From Corynebacterium pelargi (GTDB lineage Bacteria; Actinomycetota; Actinomycetes; Mycobacteriales; Mycobacteriaceae): DNA of 64,000 bases. The stretch lies in NCBI RefSeq assembly GCF_014635485.1, contig NZ_BMCX01000001.1, positions 675,634-739,633 of the forward strand, in the 5' to 3' direction. Positions 1-9,307 of the stretch are shown here, piece by piece. Numbering within the stretch: the stretch's first letter is position 1; every line of letters begins with the position of its first letter. The notes under the pieces are model-generated. The model saw nothing but the letters and a program-made list of their open reading frames with translations. It ran no database searches and was not told where the DNA came from. The position numbers and the translations under genes were made by a program.

Positions 1-122
1 ATAGCGTCGCTGTCATGCATGAGGGTCGCATAGTGGAATATGGGCCGACTGAAGACATTTTTCAGCAGCCAACTCACCCTTATACCGAGCAGCTTCTTCA
101 GGCGATTCCCCGGCTGGACTAG
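1..122 (+). CDS. peptide/oligopeptide ABC transporter ATP-binding protein, C-terminal end (partial)
   Basis: Only the last 39 residues lie in the window (frame beginning at base 3). They read from a [13 protein letters not shown] stretch to LLQAIPRLD and a TAG stop. The [12 protein letters not shown] segment is the oligo_HPY tail that follows the nucleotide-binding domain in OppD/OppF and DppD/DppF proteins, and the preceding residues are the end of the D-loop/H-loop region. The protein would energise uptake of peptides or nickel at the cytoplasmic face of the membrane. The substrate cannot be judged from this fragment. Its stop overlaps the end of the convergent HNH gene by four bases. Confidence 0.85.
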   Translation, partial: SVAVMHEGRIVEYGPTEDIFQQPTHPYTEQLLQAIPRLD

Positions 123-1225
123 GCTGCCGAGCGGCGTTTTTGCACGCGTTTGGCTTCATGACGTTGCCAGGATTGGCCGAACATCGGAGCTAGTGTGGCC
201 TCGCCTGCAGGGCGGGTGGTTTTCGTGTTGCCGTTAGGAAAATGCCAGGTGGCGACGCGGTGCTCGTCCATGGAGTATTGCACTCGGCCTGAGGTTTTCT
301 GGGTGTGATGGAAACGGCATAGGCACGCAAGGTTTCCGGGAGCGGTTTTTCCGCCTTCGTCGTAGTTGATCACGTGGTCGAGGTCGCATTGGTCAGCGGG
401 GGTGGAGCATCCTGGGTAGCGGCAGGTGCCGTCGAGAAGCTGCACCGTGGTTCGGATCTCTGGAGTGGGTCGATATTGCTCGGTTTCAGCGGTGTGGTTG
501 AGCGATCGTTGCTGGTCGGCTTGCAGCTCGCCGGCGAGCCCGCCTGAAATAATATGCTGCACTCCGGCCGGGTCGGCGAAGGTATTCAGCGTGATTGAGG
601 TGAGCGTTTTGCTCTCGAGCAGTCGCACGAAACCATCGGCGCTTGACTCGTCATCAGCGCGTTCATGCTTGCGAATTCCCAGCTCAAGACGCTTCGCTTC
701 AGCATCGCTCAGCGTCGCACTAAATCGCGTTAAACCGTTATGACACCGCGTGAAACGCGCCCTGCGCTTGGTGTCCAGGGGCTTCATCGCAGCTTCGGGG
801 TCCAAGGTGGCAATAAAGGCGCGAAGATGTTTTGCCACCGTTTGCGCCTGCGGTAGCACCTCGTCGGCATGCTTCGGCGTGAAATATTCTGTCAAAAACG
901 CATCTAATTCATCGGCCAGCTCCGGTTTCACGGCCATAACTTGCTTTTCGACGACCGCAAGCCTTTGAAAATTCACGTGATACCAGGCGCGTAAACAGGC
1001 CAAAAACTTAGGAAAACGGCGAAGCATTTCACCAATCCTTAGAGCTTGGCGAGCTTCACCACGGCTAATATTCATCGACGTGGCGACGTCGGCAAGCTGG
1101 GTGTGAAAGTCTGCATCATTGTTTGGCGGGTGCTGTACCCAAAACTCGATGGTTTGCCGGTTGATCTCGCGCTGGAAATCCGCGAAATCCCCGGCTTGCA
1201 TGTGAACGTAATTCCCCTGCTGCAT
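119..1225 (-). CDS. DUF222/HNH endonuclease-like protein (13E12 repeat family), copy 1
   Basis: 368 residues: an N-terminal DUF222 helical region and a C-terminal HNH nuclease motif. Visible are the paired cysteines CRYPGC (from about residue 268), CDLDHV carrying the first catalytic His, then an Asn and CRFHH at about 304. These are the zinc and metal ligands of HNH enzymes. Members are repeated in actinobacterial genomes (the mycobacterial 13E12 family); their biological role is not established. The ATG is preceded by GAGGGGG at a good distance. A second, diverged member lies at 45557-46813. The AGCTTNTCGACG-type motif lies inside the gene at 430-441. Confidence 0.85.
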   Translation of the reverse strand: MQQGNYVHMQAGDFADFQREINRQTIEFWVQHPPNNDADFHTQLADVATSMNISRGEARQALRIGEMLRRFPKFLACLRAWYHVNFQRLAVVEKQVMAVKPELADELDAFLTEYFTPKHADEVLPQAQTVAKHLRAFIATLDPEAAMKPLDTKRRARFTRCHNGLTRFSATLSDAEAKRLELGIRKHERADDESSADGFVRLLESKTLTSITLNTFADPAGVQHIISGGLAGELQADQQRSLNHTAETEQYRPTPEIRTTVQLLDGTCRYPGCSTPADQCDLDHVINYDEGGKTAPGNLACLCRFHHTQKTSGRVQYSMDEHRVATWHFPNGNTKTTRPAGEATLAPMFGQSWQRHEAKRVQKRRSAA

Positions 1226-1321
1226 AGTGGTTCCCCCTCGATGACCACGAACATTGCCTTACAAAACCGAATACTAGAACAGCTATTCGATTCGCGCAAT
1301 AGCTACGGCAAAAAAGCGGTT

Positions 1322-1951
1322 TTACGCAGGCAAGAGGTGCGGGACGATGAGCAAGACGGGCACAGACCAAGCAACATGAAACATCGCACAAGCGACCACG
1401 TTGTCAAAGCGAGCGCGCAAGAAGGCCGCCAGCGCCCCCAATGCCGCCGCGGCGAGCATCAGCAAGATCATGCCTGAAGCACAAACGACCGCAATATAAG
1501 CGACCGTGGTGCCCAAGGCCGCTACAGAGCGAGGGAGCGCATCGAAAAGGGTGCCGCGGAAATAGAGCTCCTCTGCAATGCCGCCGACCGCAGCAATCAA
1601 AGCGAGCGTCCAAACACTCGGGCCACGCAATTGCGACAACAGACCCAGCACACGAGCTTCGAGCCAAGGGAGCGAAGGCACAATGAGCGCACCGACCAGC
1701 GTGATACACACCAACGCACACGCGGCGAGAACCGCAGGCCGCAGCGCTCGAGCAGAGAAATCTGAGCGTGAGATCCTCGCAGGCTTCACGGCAAAACCAA
1801 GCAACCACACACCCGCCATGCACAGCGCAGACACGTTAAAACGAAGCGAGTCAAAATCGCTATGCAAAGCCACACCGAGGAAAAACCCACCAGCGCAAAG
1901 CACCAGTGCGTGAATCAGGATCGAGGGTCGGAGATGGTGCTGTGGTGACAT
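1322..1951 (-). CDS. CPBP family intramembrane metalloprotease
   Basis: 209 residues, largely hydrophobic with about six membrane segments. The family motif EExxxR is present (E127, E128 in AEELYFRGT) and a later conserved His sits in AMFHVAW (about H192), both needed for the Rce1/Abi-type glutamic-intramembrane-protease fold. Such proteins cleave prenylated or membrane-bound substrates or act in bacteriocin self-immunity; the substrate here is unknown. The gene is transcribed leftward between the HNH gene and the hydrolase, with 96 bases between it and the HNH gene start. Confidence 0.85.
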   Translation of the reverse strand: MSPQHHLRPSILIHALVLCAGGFFLGVALHSDFDSLRFNVSALCMAGVWLLGFAVKPARISRSDFSARALRPAVLAACALVCITLVGALIVPSLPWLEARVLGLLSQLRGPSVWTLALIAAVGGIAEELYFRGTLFDALPRSVAALGTTVAYIAVVCASGMILLMLAAAALGALAAFLRARFDNVVACAMFHVAWSVPVLLIVPHLLPA

Positions 1952-1993
1952 TGCTCTGCCTACTTTTTCTTTGTGCGGTACGGCCGCATTGAA

Positions 1994-3274
1994 TCAGTGA
2001 TCGTCGATAAGCGTTCGGAGTCGGGCGAAAATTGCCGCGCCATCAGCGCGGATCCCGTCGTGTTGATAGATGTTGGTGATATACGGTCGTAGGTCTTTGT
2101 AGGTTTGCGCCGTCGCCATGGATTGCTCGAAGGGGACGAAAATGTCGTCGACGTAGATGGCCGCGGCGGAGGTTGCGGCGTGTTGGCGAAGCGCCTCGGC
2201 GTCGTAGGGAGACGCAGGCCAAGGGTGTTGGGCCAGGGCTTCTGCGCTCGGCTTGAAGGGGCGAAGTGCGGGATCTTCTTCAAATTGCCAGGGGAAGATG
2301 TGCTCGCCGGTGAGATAAAACGGTTCCTTAGCCTTGGGGTCTGCATCCTCTTCAAAGCCTGGGATGGTTTCGCGCACGCGGTGGGCTGCCCAGTTGGTCG
2401 GAGCGCTCGCATTGACGATGCCGCCGTAAATGGACTCATGGATCGCTGCGTACAGGGGCGCGCCGGCGAAAGACACTTGCTGGCCTACTGCTTGCAAGAA
2501 GGCGGAGTCGAGGCGTTTTTCGCCTTGGGACACACTGAATGGCTGCTCGAAAAGGTATGCGAGGGCGTGAAATCCGGTGCCTCGCCCCAGGTTGATGCCG
2601 AGGGTTCGCAGGCGTCGGGAGGACAGTCGCTCGCCGGTTGGAAGGTGTTCATCCGAGCAGTCGAGGTGGTGGCATACCTCGCGAATTCGATCTTCGATCC
2701 ACGGGTACTGGCGATAGAACTCCAGATGGCGTCGACGAAGCTTTTCGAAGGTCGTTTCATAGAGCTGATCAGCGCTATCGAACAGCGCCGGCAAACCGCC
2801 GGTGAGGTAGGCGCTTTCAATGGACTCGGGAAATAGGGATTGGTACGTGGTGATACAAAATCCGCCGAAACTTTGACCGTAGAGCGCCCACTGTTTCAAT
2901 GCGAGCGCTTCGCGGAGCAGCTCAGCGTCGCGAACAATGAACTCCTGGCGCAGCAGTGGCAGAAGATCGCCACGCAGGTTTCGATCATCAATCCTGGCCG
3001 AACGGCCGGTGCCACGTTGATCCAACAAGATCACGCGGTAGTGCCGAAGCGCCTCGGCAATCACGCCTTGAATACTGTCGGGTCGCGGCGCGGGAAAACC
3101 GGGCCCGCCCTGGAAATACACCATCACCGGCAGGGTTTCGCCACCGGCGGGGATGAGCTCGCGTGCGAATAAATCAAAGGTTTCGGAAGGATTGTCGTGA
3201 TCCCAAGGCACGCTGAGTCGGTGTTCTTTGATGGTCAGGCCGAGGTGGCGGGATGTGGTCGTGCGCAGAGTCAT
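1994..3274 (-). CDS. alpha/beta hydrolase, prolyl aminopeptidase-like (peptidase family S33)
   Basis: 426 residues. Hallmarks in order: oxyanion-hole loop FQGGPG, then DQRGTGRS, then the nucleophile elbow GQSFGG with Ser at about residue 135, a helical cap of roughly 150 residues, then a late Asp (YVDDIFVP) and His (YQHDGIR). This order and length match actinobacterial proline iminopeptidases, which remove N-terminal proline from peptides in the cytoplasm. No Shine-Dalgarno lies before the ATG. A TAGACT box ends 8 bases upstream, so a leaderless transcript is likely. It is divergent from yggS with only 50 bases between the starts. It contains one exact copy of GCTCGCATTGAC (2405-2416). Confidence 0.85.
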   Translation of the reverse strand: MTLRTTTSRHLGLTIKEHRLSVPWDHDNPSETFDLFARELIPAGGETLPVMVYFQGGPGFPAPRPDSIQGVIAEALRHYRVILLDQRGTGRSARIDDRNLRGDLLPLLRQEFIVRDAELLREALALKQWALYGQSFGGFCITTYQSLFPESIESAYLTGGLPALFDSADQLYETTFEKLRRRHLEFYRQYPWIEDRIREVCHHLDCSDEHLPTGERLSSRRLRTLGINLGRGTGFHALAYLFEQPFSVSQGEKRLDSAFLQAVGQQVSFAGAPLYAAIHESIYGGIVNASAPTNWAAHRVRETIPGFEEDADPKAKEPFYLTGEHIFPWQFEEDPALRPFKPSAEALAQHPWPASPYDAEALRQHAATSAAAIYVDDIFVPFEQSMATAQTYKDLRPYITNIYQHDGIRADGAAIFARLRTLIDDH

Positions 3275-3282
3275 ACTGTACG

Positions 3283-3318
3283 AGTCTAGGTTGAGCGATT
3301 CTCGTGGCGTTTTAGACT
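3283..3318. promoter_or_regulatory. divergent leaderless promoters of the S33 hydrolase and yggS
   Basis: Two copies of the -10 hexamer TAGACT face outward. On the minus strand one lies at 3283-3288, 8 bases before the hydrolase ATG. On the plus strand one lies at 3313-3318, 6 bases before the yggS GTG. TTGAGC at 3291-3296 is 16 bases upstream of the plus-strand -10 and fits a -35. No ribosome binding site precedes either start, so both mRNAs probably begin at or next to the start codon. Confidence 0.7.
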
Positions 3319-3324
3319 TGCTTT

Positions 3325-3999
3325 GTGATCACTTTGGATGAAATTCGCAGGAATTACGAGGATGTGTGCGCTCGCATTGAAGATGCGAGCGCTCGCGCCG
3401 GCGCCAAGGAGGACGTTCGTCTTATCGCGGTGACCAAGACGCACCCTATCGAGCTTGTTCAACTCGCGCGCGAGGCCGGCATGCACACCTTCGGTGAGAA
3501 TCGCCCCCAAGAGCTCGCCGCCAAGGCTCCGCAGCTTGTCGACGCCACGTGGTGCGCCATCGGCCAGCTTCAGAGGAATAAGGCCAAAGATGTTGCCGCG
3601 CACGCTGATGAGTTTCACGCGCTTGATTCGCTGAAGGTTGCCGATGCTTTAGAGCGCAGGCTCGAGCGCACCTTGGATGTGTTCGTCCAGGTCAATATTT
3701 CTGGCGAGCAGCAAAAGTCTGGTGTTGCTCCTGAAGATGCTGCGGAGTTTTTAGCGGCGCTTCATCACGAGCATTTGCGGGTGCGGGGCTTGATGACGAT
3801 CGCTCGCAATGACGATGAGGCCGTAGTGAGGAAGAATTTCGCTGATTTGCGTGAGCTTCGCGATGCTTTGCTTCCGGATTTTCCTCAGGTACGCGAGCTG
3901 TCCATGGGGATGTCTGGAGATTTCGAGTGGGCGATTGAGGAGGGTGCTACCTCTGTTCGCGTTGGGAGTGCGCTCTTTGGGCGTCGACAAGCTATGTAA
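3325..3999 (+). CDS. yggS: YggS/PLPBP family pyridoxal-phosphate homeostasis protein
   Basis: 224 residues starting at GTG. It is a single-domain alanine-racemase-like barrel. The PLP-binding lysine is K38 in AVTKTHP. Other family signatures are FGENRPQEL, a GQLQRNK segment (usually IGxLQxNK), VNISGEQQKSG and the phosphate-binding MGMSGDFEWAIEEGAT near the C terminus. The protein binds PLP and keeps the free cofactor and amino-acid pools balanced; it has no known enzymatic turnover. The leaderless start follows from the TAGACT box 6 bases upstream. The stop codon abuts the operator of the next gene. Confidence 0.93.
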   Translation: MITLDEIRRNYEDVCARIEDASARAGAKEDVRLIAVTKTHPIELVQLAREAGMHTFGENRPQELAAKAPQLVDATWCAIGQLQRNKAKDVAAHADEFHALDSLKVADALERRLERTLDVFVQVNISGEQQKSGVAPEDAAEFLAALHHEHLRVRGLMTIARNDDEAVVRKNFADLRELRDALLPDFPQVRELSMGMSGDFEWAIEEGATSVRVGSALFGRRQAM

Positions 4000-4035
4000 A
4001 GAATCCTTGACAGTTTGTAAAGTTTGGTTTACATT
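3995..4035 (+). promoter_or_regulatory. promoter and palindromic operator of the XRE gene
   Basis: A near-ideal promoter: TTGACA (4007-4012), 17-base spacer, TACATT (4030-4035), then 6 bases to the ATG at 4042, giving a leaderless mRNA. An inverted repeat TGTAAA-N6-TTTACA (4016-4021 and 4028-4033) sits between and over the core elements. A third half-site TGTAAA lies at 3995-4000, 21 bp (two helical turns) upstream. The layout suggests autorepression by the XRE protein encoded immediately downstream. Confidence 0.75.
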
Positions 4036-4041
4036 TTGGGT

Positions 4042-4263
4042 ATGAGCGAATCCGGGAACAACGTCAAAGCTTCAAGGCGAGCGCTCGGCATGAGCCAACA
4101 GGCGCTCGCAGAGGCGGCCGGCGTGTCCAGACAAACGATCGCCAACATCGAACGCGGCAGCTACGCGCCCTCGGTGTACTTGTCACTCAGGATCGCCCGA
4201 ACGCTCGCATTGACGGTGGAAACGCTCTTCCCCCTCGACGCAAACGAAGGAGACCCACAATGA
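4042..4263 (+). CDS. XRE-family helix-turn-helix regulator (small)
   Basis: 73 residues from ATG 4042, nearly all one Cro/cI HTH: SRRALGMSQQALAEAAGVSRQTIANIERGS is the helix-turn-helix with its recognition helix, followed by PSVYLSLRIARTL. The upstream in-frame start at 4024 would lie inside the promoter, so 4042 is chosen. Proteins of this size and form are often encoded next to a small membrane protein, as here (4-base overlap, ATGA). It probably represses its own operon through the TGTAAA/TTTACA operator. It contains GCTCGCATTGAC at 4203-4214, read as Leu-Ala-Leu-Thr. Confidence 0.88.
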   Translation: MSESGNNVKASRRALGMSQQALAEAAGVSRQTIANIERGSYAPSVYLSLRIARTLALTVETLFPLDANEGDPQ

Positions 4264-4733
4264 TCCAGCAAACCATTCGTGCGACAGAACGTGCATTGGG
4301 CGACGAGTTTCACATCCGCAAGTACCACGAAGCCAGCACCTACACGCTCACGCTGGCGATGTACCTAACCCTCATCGGATGCATCGCCATCGCCGTGCTC
4401 GCAGACAACCCATGGCTTTCATTTATCCCCCTCGCGACAGTCGGCATCGCCAATAGCATCGGCACCTCACGCATGCGCAAAGAAATTCCCGTGCCGGTGA
4501 TTCCAAAACCGTTCAGCCCGGCGATGCGCAAACACACCGTCGTCACGCTCATTTTGACGTTCATTTGGCTTTTGATCTTTAGCTGGAAGCTTGACGGTAG
4601 TTCATCATTTATCAATGGCGGGATCATCGGCGGCATCGTCGGCGTTGTGGTTGTGCTGCTTATCGCGCCGGTGTATAACCGCAAGCAACACAAGCGCGAT
4701 ACCGCTCGCATTGACGCTGAACTCGAAGACTAG
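4260..4733 (+). CDS. small membrane protein co-transcribed with the XRE regulator
   Basis: 157 residues with four predicted membrane segments (about 28-48, 50-66, 92-108, 118-136), a charged N terminus and a basic, acidic-ended C-terminal tail. No enzymatic motif is visible. The start overlaps the XRE stop by four bases, so the two are translationally coupled. Pairing with an autoregulated XRE protein is common in Gram-positive bacteria, but the function of such membrane partners is unknown. It carries GCTCGCATTGAC at 4704-4715. Confidence 0.75.
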   Translation: MIQQTIRATERALGDEFHIRKYHEASTYTLTLAMYLTLIGCIAIAVLADNPWLSFIPLATVGIANSIGTSRMRKEIPVPVIPKPFSPAMRKHTVVTLILTFIWLLIFSWKLDGSSSFINGGIIGGIVGVVVVLLIAPVYNRKQHKRDTARIDAELED

Positions 4734-4871
4734 CCACCCGAGCCTCGCCCAACATCGCCCAAACCCCAGCCAATCTCGCCCAAACCCCAAACACAATCCC
4801 GAGCCGCAGCCAGCAGGTTGCGGCTTTTCGCTAGCGTGGTACCGAGAGCAACATCAGAACGGAGCCACCGC

Positions 4872-5882
4872 ATGAACACCGACCTGCTCGCCAATCTCGC
4901 GCGCCCCATCGTCCTCGCCCCCATGGCCGGCGGCCCGTCCACGCCCGAACTCTGCGCCGCAGTATGCAACGCCGGCGGCTTCGGCTTCCTGGCCTCCGGT
5001 TATCTCAGCGCCGATGAACTTTCCGCCCAGATCACCCGAACGCGCGCATTGACTTCTCGACCCTTCGGCGTGAACCTGTTCGTGCCTGGAAAACGCCACG
5101 ACGACACCGACGCATGGCTGAGATATCGCGAGCATCTTTCCCAGCTTGTCGACGCTCCCCTGCCCCAATCCCCAACGTGGTCGGACGATGATTACGAAGA
5201 GAAGGTCGCTGTCGTTGTCAATGCGAGCGTCCCAGTAGTGTCGTTTACCTTCGGCAATCCCTCCCGAGAGATCGCGAACTCCCTGCGCGAACAGGGCTCA
5301 TTGATCGCGCTTCACGCCACCACTGCCGAGGAAGTCGCCGCTGCTGCCGAACTTGGCGATGTGATCGTCGTCCAAGGAAAAGAAGCCGGCGGGCACCGAG
5401 CATCACCGCTTGATGAGGCTCAGGGAGCAAACTACAGCACCAAAGAACTGCTAAAAATGGCCACCGAGCATGACCTACCAGTGATTGCAGCAGGCGGGGT
5501 GGCCACCGCCCAAGACGTACGAGAACTCACAAGCCTCGGAGCCGTAGCAGTACAAGTTGGCACCCGATTTCTCACCGCCGAAGAAGCGGGAACAAAATCT
5601 ACCCACCGCGCAGCACTGCTGAACCTGGAGCGCGAGACTGTGCTGACCCGAGCGTTTTCTGGCCGAACAGCTCGCGCCATTCGCAACGAGTGGACGGACG
5701 CATTGACGAAATTCTCGCCTTCGCTGTACCCGGAGGTGCATTACCTCACGGCTGAGGCTCGCAAGGAAGCGAACGCACAAGGCAACGTTGAGCACCTGAA
5801 TCTATGGGCCGGCACCGGATACCGTTCGTGCACTCAAGCAAGCGCTGAGGAAATCGTGCAAGAGCTGTGCGCTGAGCTTTAG
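4872..5882 (+). CDS. nitronate monooxygenase / 2-nitropropane dioxygenase-type FMN oxidoreductase
   Basis: 336 residues, an FMN-binding TIM barrel. It begins ARPIVLAPMAGGPSTPEL, as in nitronate monooxygenases, with GGFGFLASGYLS after it. The phosphate-binding region is GGHR (VQGKEAGGHRAS), AAGGVATAQDV and VQVGTRFLTAEE. The enzyme oxidises propionate-3-nitronate and related alkyl nitronates. ATG 4872 is preferred to the upstream TTG because GGAG lies 8 bases before it and homologues start just before the ARPIVLAPM segment. It contains one exact GCTCGCATTGAC (reverse, 5217-5228) and one AGCTTGTCGACG (5143-5154). Confidence 0.88.
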   Translation: MNTDLLANLARPIVLAPMAGGPSTPELCAAVCNAGGFGFLASGYLSADELSAQITRTRALTSRPFGVNLFVPGKRHDDTDAWLRYREHLSQLVDAPLPQSPTWSDDDYEEKVAVVVNASVPVVSFTFGNPSREIANSLREQGSLIALHATTAEEVAAAAELGDVIVVQGKEAGGHRASPLDEAQGANYSTKELLKMATEHDLPVIAAGGVATAQDVRELTSLGAVAVQVGTRFLTAEEAGTKSTHRAALLNLERETVLTRAFSGRTARAIRNEWTDALTKFSPSLYPEVHYLTAEARKEANAQGNVEHLNLWAGTGYRSCTQASAEEIVQELCAEL

Positions 5883-5890
5883 CAGCAACA

Positions 5891-5920
5891 AGCCCCTTTC
5901 GCCGCGAAGCGAAAGGGGCT
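5891..5920. terminator. bidirectional hairpin between the nitronate monooxygenase gene and lepA
   Basis: Perfect 12-bp stem AGCCCCTTTCGC / GCGAAAGGGGCT with a 6-base loop, placed 9 bases after the monooxygenase stop and 20 bases beyond the lepA stop. There is no long T-run, but the convergent position argues for a terminator serving both genes. Confidence 0.75.
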
Positions 5921-5939
5921 ACACAAGCGCGGAGGGGGG

Positions 5940-7787
5940 TTATGCCTCGTCGGTAGACAAGGCAGCAACGAAAGCCTCTTGCGGCACTGCCACAGAACCG
6001 ATGGACTTCATGCGCTTTTTGCCTTCCTTCTGCTTTTCCAGCAGCTTGCGCTTACGGGAAATATCGCCGCCGTAACACTTGGCCAGCACGTCCTTGCGCA
6101 GAGCGCGGATGTTCTCGCGGGAAATGATCTTGGCGCCGATGGCTGCCTGGACGGGCACCTCGAATTGCTGGCGAGGAATGAGCTCTTTGAGCTTCTTGGT
6201 CATCTTGTTGCCGTACCACTGGGCATTGTCGCGGTGAACGATCGCACTGAAAGCATCGACGGGATCGCCCTGGAGCAAGATGTCCACCTTCACCAAATCT
6301 GCCAGTTGTTCGCCAGCTTCCTCGTAGTTGAGAGAGGCATAGCCCTTGGTGCGGGATTTCAGTTGGTCGAAGAAGTCGAAGATGATCTCGCCAAGCGGCA
6401 TGGTGTAGCGCAGCTCGACGCGGTCTTCGGAAAGGTAATCCATGCCGCCCATTTGGCCGCGCTTGGATTGGCACAATTCCATGGTGGAGCCGACGAATTC
6501 GCTTGGAACGATGATGGTGGTTTTCACGATCGGCTCGTAAACCTCGCGAAGTTTGCCACCGGGCCAGTCAGAAGGATTGTGCACGCGCGTTTCCGTGCCG
6601 TCTTCAGCAATCACGCGATAGTTCACACTCGGTGCGGTGGAAATGAGGTCGAGATCGAATTCGCGCTGCAGCCGGTCACGGGTGATCTCCATGTGCAGCA
6701 GACCTAGGAAGCCACAACGGAAACCGAAACCAAGGGCAACGGAGGTTTCAGGCTCGAAGGTCAAAGATGCATCGTTGAGTTGCAGCTTTTCCAAAGCATC
6801 GCGCAGATCCGGGAAGTCTGCCTGCGAAATTGGGAACAAGCCCGAATACACCATCGGCTTGGGCTCCTCATAGCCCTGCAGCGGTTCTTCTGCACCGTGG
6901 TGCGCCCACGTGACCGTGTCGCCCACCTTTGATTGGCGCACATCTTTCACACCGGTAATGAGGTAGCCGACTTCACCCGGGCCAAGGCCATCGCACTTTT
7001 TAGGCGTGGGCGAAACGATGCCGATCTCGAGCAGTTCGTGGACCGCGCCGGTAGACATCATTTTGATCTTTTGGCGAGGCGTGAGCTTGCCGTCGATCAT
7101 GCGGATGTAGGTGACGACGCCTCGGTAGGTGTCGTAAACCGAGTCGAAAATCATCGCGCGGGCGGGCGCATCGTCAGAGTGTGCGGTCGTCGGGGCGGGA
7201 ACGAGCTCCACGACCTTATCTAGAAGCTCTGCCACGCCCTCGCCGGTTTTGCCGGAAACACGAAGGACTTCTTCAGGTTCGCAGCCGATGATGTGGGCGA
7301 TCTCTTCGGAATACTTCTCTGGGTCTGCTGCGGGCAGGTCGATCTTGTTGAGCACCGGGATGATCTCAAGATCGTTTTCCATGGCCAGGTACAAGTTGGC
7401 CAGTGTTTGCGCTTCGATGCCTTGCGCGGCGTCGACAAGCAAAATGGCGCCCTCACACGCCTCGAGCGCACGGGAGACTTCGTAGGTGAAGTCGACGTGG
7501 CCGGGGGTGTCGATCATCTGCATGACGATTTGTTCGCCCTCGAAGGGGCCGGAGCGCGGAATCCAGGGCAAACGCACGTTTTGCGCCTTGATGGTGATGC
7601 CACGTTCGCGCTCGATATCCATGTTGTCGAGGTATTGATCGCGCATGTCGCGCGCATCCACGACGTTGGAAAGCTGCAAGATGCGGTCGGCAAGGGTGGA
7701 TTTGCCGTGGTCAATGTGGGCAATGATGCAGAAGTTGCGGATCTGCTTGGGATCCGTGAACGTCTTCTCCGCAAATTTCTCAGCCAT
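5940..7787 (-). CDS. lepA: elongation factor 4 (LepA), ribosome back-translocase GTPase
   Basis: 615 residues from the ATG that begins [10 protein letters not shown], the usual length for the family. GTPase motifs: AHIDHGKST (G1), DTPGHVDF (G3), NKIDLP (G4). They are followed by EF-G-like domains II, III and V and the LepA-specific C-terminal domain ([26 protein letters not shown]). It binds the ribosome and promotes back-translocation or biogenesis under stress. The upstream in-frame extension is rejected because it is low-complexity and not LepA-like. The C-rich 270 bases upstream hold no other gene. Confidence 0.97.
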   Translation of the reverse strand: MAEKFAEKTFTDPKQIRNFCIIAHIDHGKSTLADRILQLSNVVDARDMRDQYLDNMDIERERGITIKAQNVRLPWIPRSGPFEGEQIVMQMIDTPGHVDFTYEVSRALEACEGAILLVDAAQGIEAQTLANLYLAMENDLEIIPVLNKIDLPAADPEKYSEEIAHIIGCEPEEVLRVSGKTGEGVAELLDKVVELVPAPTTAHSDDAPARAMIFDSVYDTYRGVVTYIRMIDGKLTPRQKIKMMSTGAVHELLEIGIVSPTPKKCDGLGPGEVGYLITGVKDVRQSKVGDTVTWAHHGAEEPLQGYEEPKPMVYSGLFPISQADFPDLRDALEKLQLNDASLTFEPETSVALGFGFRCGFLGLLHMEITRDRLQREFDLDLISTAPSVNYRVIAEDGTETRVHNPSDWPGGKLREVYEPIVKTTIIVPSEFVGSTMELCQSKRGQMGGMDYLSEDRVELRYTMPLGEIIFDFFDQLKSRTKGYASLNYEEAGEQLADLVKVDILLQGDPVDAFSAIVHRDNAQWYGNKMTKKLKELIPRQQFEVPVQAAIGAKIISRENIRALRKDVLAKCYGGDISRKRKLLEKQKEGKKRMKSIGSVAVPQEAFVAALSTDEA

Positions 7788-8058
7788 CGTTTTTGATTCC
7801 ACGCACCTTTCATCACACGTCACAAACACACTACCCGACGCACGCATTGACGAAGCACTCCGCCAAACCACAGCCCCCGACCCAAGCCCGCCCGCCCACG
7901 ACCCAACCCCGCCCACAGGCAGCAACCCCAGCAACCCCCACGGCCAACCTGCAACCCCCGCAACCCCCAAATGGAAAACTTCACACATAGCGAAACACCA
8001 CGGCCGCAAAGCTAGATAGACTTGAAAGAACAACCGCTTGGCACATAAGGGTGACAAT
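7788..8058. other. C-rich intergenic region between lepA and the MazF-like gene
   Basis: No gene. The plus strand is a run of Pro/Thr-like C-rich trinucleotides with many CCC and AACCCC blocks. GCACGCATTGAC at 7840-7851 is a one-mismatch copy of the GCTCGCATTGAC motif. Divergent promoters for lepA and the toxin-like gene must lie here but no strong -10/-35 pair could be assigned. Confidence 0.5.
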
Positions 8059-8601
8059 ATGAGGCACGCAGCACGCAAGAGGCCTTCGCTCATTCGGCGA
8101 ATAAGCAGTTCGCTGCGCACTCAAGACCCGATCGAAGACGGCCTCAATGCCTTATCCGAGCGGCTTGGGCTTTGCGAACATCAAGAGGCCAAGCCCGATC
8201 ACCTGGCATGTGAAGTGCACTCTGCAGGTGATATCCCCAGCAGCATCATCTACGCGCCCGATATGGACGGCCAAGTCGATCCCGGCGAGGTGGTGTGGTT
8301 TTGGGCTCCCTCTGATCATTCGCCCCAACATGTTGTTGAACGCTCGCTCGTAGTGGTCGCGCGCACCGCCGAGTCGATCTATGGCTTACTCACCTCCCCC
8401 AACCCGGATCACGAGACTGATGACCATTGGATGGACATCGGTTCAGGCCCCTGGGATGCAAGTGGCCGCCAGTCCTGGGTGCGGATAGACAAAATCGTCA
8501 CCGTGCCCGAAACCCACATTCGACGCCAAGGCATCGTGATGCCGCAGCAGCGCTTCGAGAGGATCGCGAATCGCTTGAGGCAGGAATACGGCTGGCGTTA
8601 G
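8059..8601 (+). CDS. PemK/MazF-like toxin-family protein without an adjacent antitoxin
   Basis: 180 residues. The core from about residue 65 has the MazF/PemK pattern: [11 protein letters not shown], the beta strand [14 protein letters not shown], then [35 protein letters not shown] with the conserved Arg of the RNase fold. Such proteins cut mRNA at short motifs when free of antitoxin. No small antitoxin gene lies on either side. The N-terminal 60 residues ([18 protein letters not shown]) are basic and family-specific. AAGGGTGAC before ATG 8059 fixes the start. It may be an orphan housekeeping RNase-fold protein rather than an active toxin. Confidence 0.72.
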   Translation: MRHAARKRPSLIRRISSSLRTQDPIEDGLNALSERLGLCEHQEAKPDHLACEVHSAGDIPSSIIYAPDMDGQVDPGEVVWFWAPSDHSPQHVVERSLVVVARTAESIYGLLTSPNPDHETDDHWMDIGSGPWDASGRQSWVRIDKIVTVPETHIRRQGIVMPQQRFERIANRLRQEYGWR

Positions 8602-8856
8602 TCGCCCCCCTGCGACACATCCTCAAATCCCGCCAATCTAAGCGCCATCACCGGGAACGTGAAGCCCGGATTATCATTCCCACCTCACCACCTGCTAAGG
8701 TAGACAACCGCTGTCGATCAGATGCACCTAGTGCTGTTCTTATGGTGAACAAGACCTTGGGTTCACAACCGAACATCACTCCTTACAGTAGTTTTTGAAG
8801 TATTGAGCGGGCGTAGATGATCATTCGAAAACGATCGAGAACCAAGAGGTACTCCC

Positions 8857-9120
8857 ATGGCAAACATTAAGTCCAAGAAGAAGCGCATTCTGACCAACGA
8901 GAAGGCTCGTCTGCGCAACAAGTCCGTGCGTTCCGCTGTTCGCACCGAGATCCGCAAGTTCCACGAGGCTGTTGAGGCCGGCGACAAGGCCGCTGCTGAG
9001 ACCCAGCTCCGCGTAGCTTCCCGCAAGCTGGACAAGTCCGTGTCCAAGGGCGTGCTGCACCGCAACAACGCAGCCAACAAGAAGTCCAACATGGCTCGCG
9101 CCCTGAACAAGATGGCCTAA
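8857..9120 (+). CDS. rpsT: 30S ribosomal protein S20
   Basis: 87 residues, Lys/Arg-rich, with typical S20 sequence: [10 protein letters not shown] at the start, [10 protein letters not shown] and a C-terminal [17 protein letters not shown]. It binds the 5' domain and helix 44 of 16S rRNA. AGAGG lies 9 bases before the ATG. Codon use is highly biased to preferred codons. It is a monocistronic unit ending in a strong terminator. Confidence 0.98.
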   Translation: MANIKSKKKRILTNEKARLRNKSVRSAVRTEIRKFHEAVEAGDKAAAETQLRVASRKLDKSVSKGVLHRNNAANKKSNMARALNKMA

Positions 9121-9137
9121 GCCTTCTTAGCTTTTCG

Positions 9138-9170
9138 ACGCCACGTCTCCCATCGGGACGTGGCGTTTTT
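9138..9170 (+). terminator. rho-independent terminator of rpsT
   Basis: 10-bp perfect stem ACGCCACGTC / GACGTGGCGT, 9-base loop, followed by TTTT. An AGCTTTTCGACG motif (9129-9140) overlaps its left edge. Confidence 0.9.
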
Positions 9171-9307
9171 ACATGCCCTCTGCCCCGCAATGCTGGACGG
9201 CTCCAATTGAGCGCCCCCGGCCTCAGTCTGCTCGCACGAGCTCCTATTGAACTCAATTCCGTTTTAAGCAACACTGAAGAGCACAGTGAAACGATAAGAG
9301 GAACCAA

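Noticed and set aside
7788..8120. N-terminal extension of LepA
   Set aside because: The extra 111 residues are low-complexity and come from C-rich intergenic DNA; LepA has its normal 615 residues without them.
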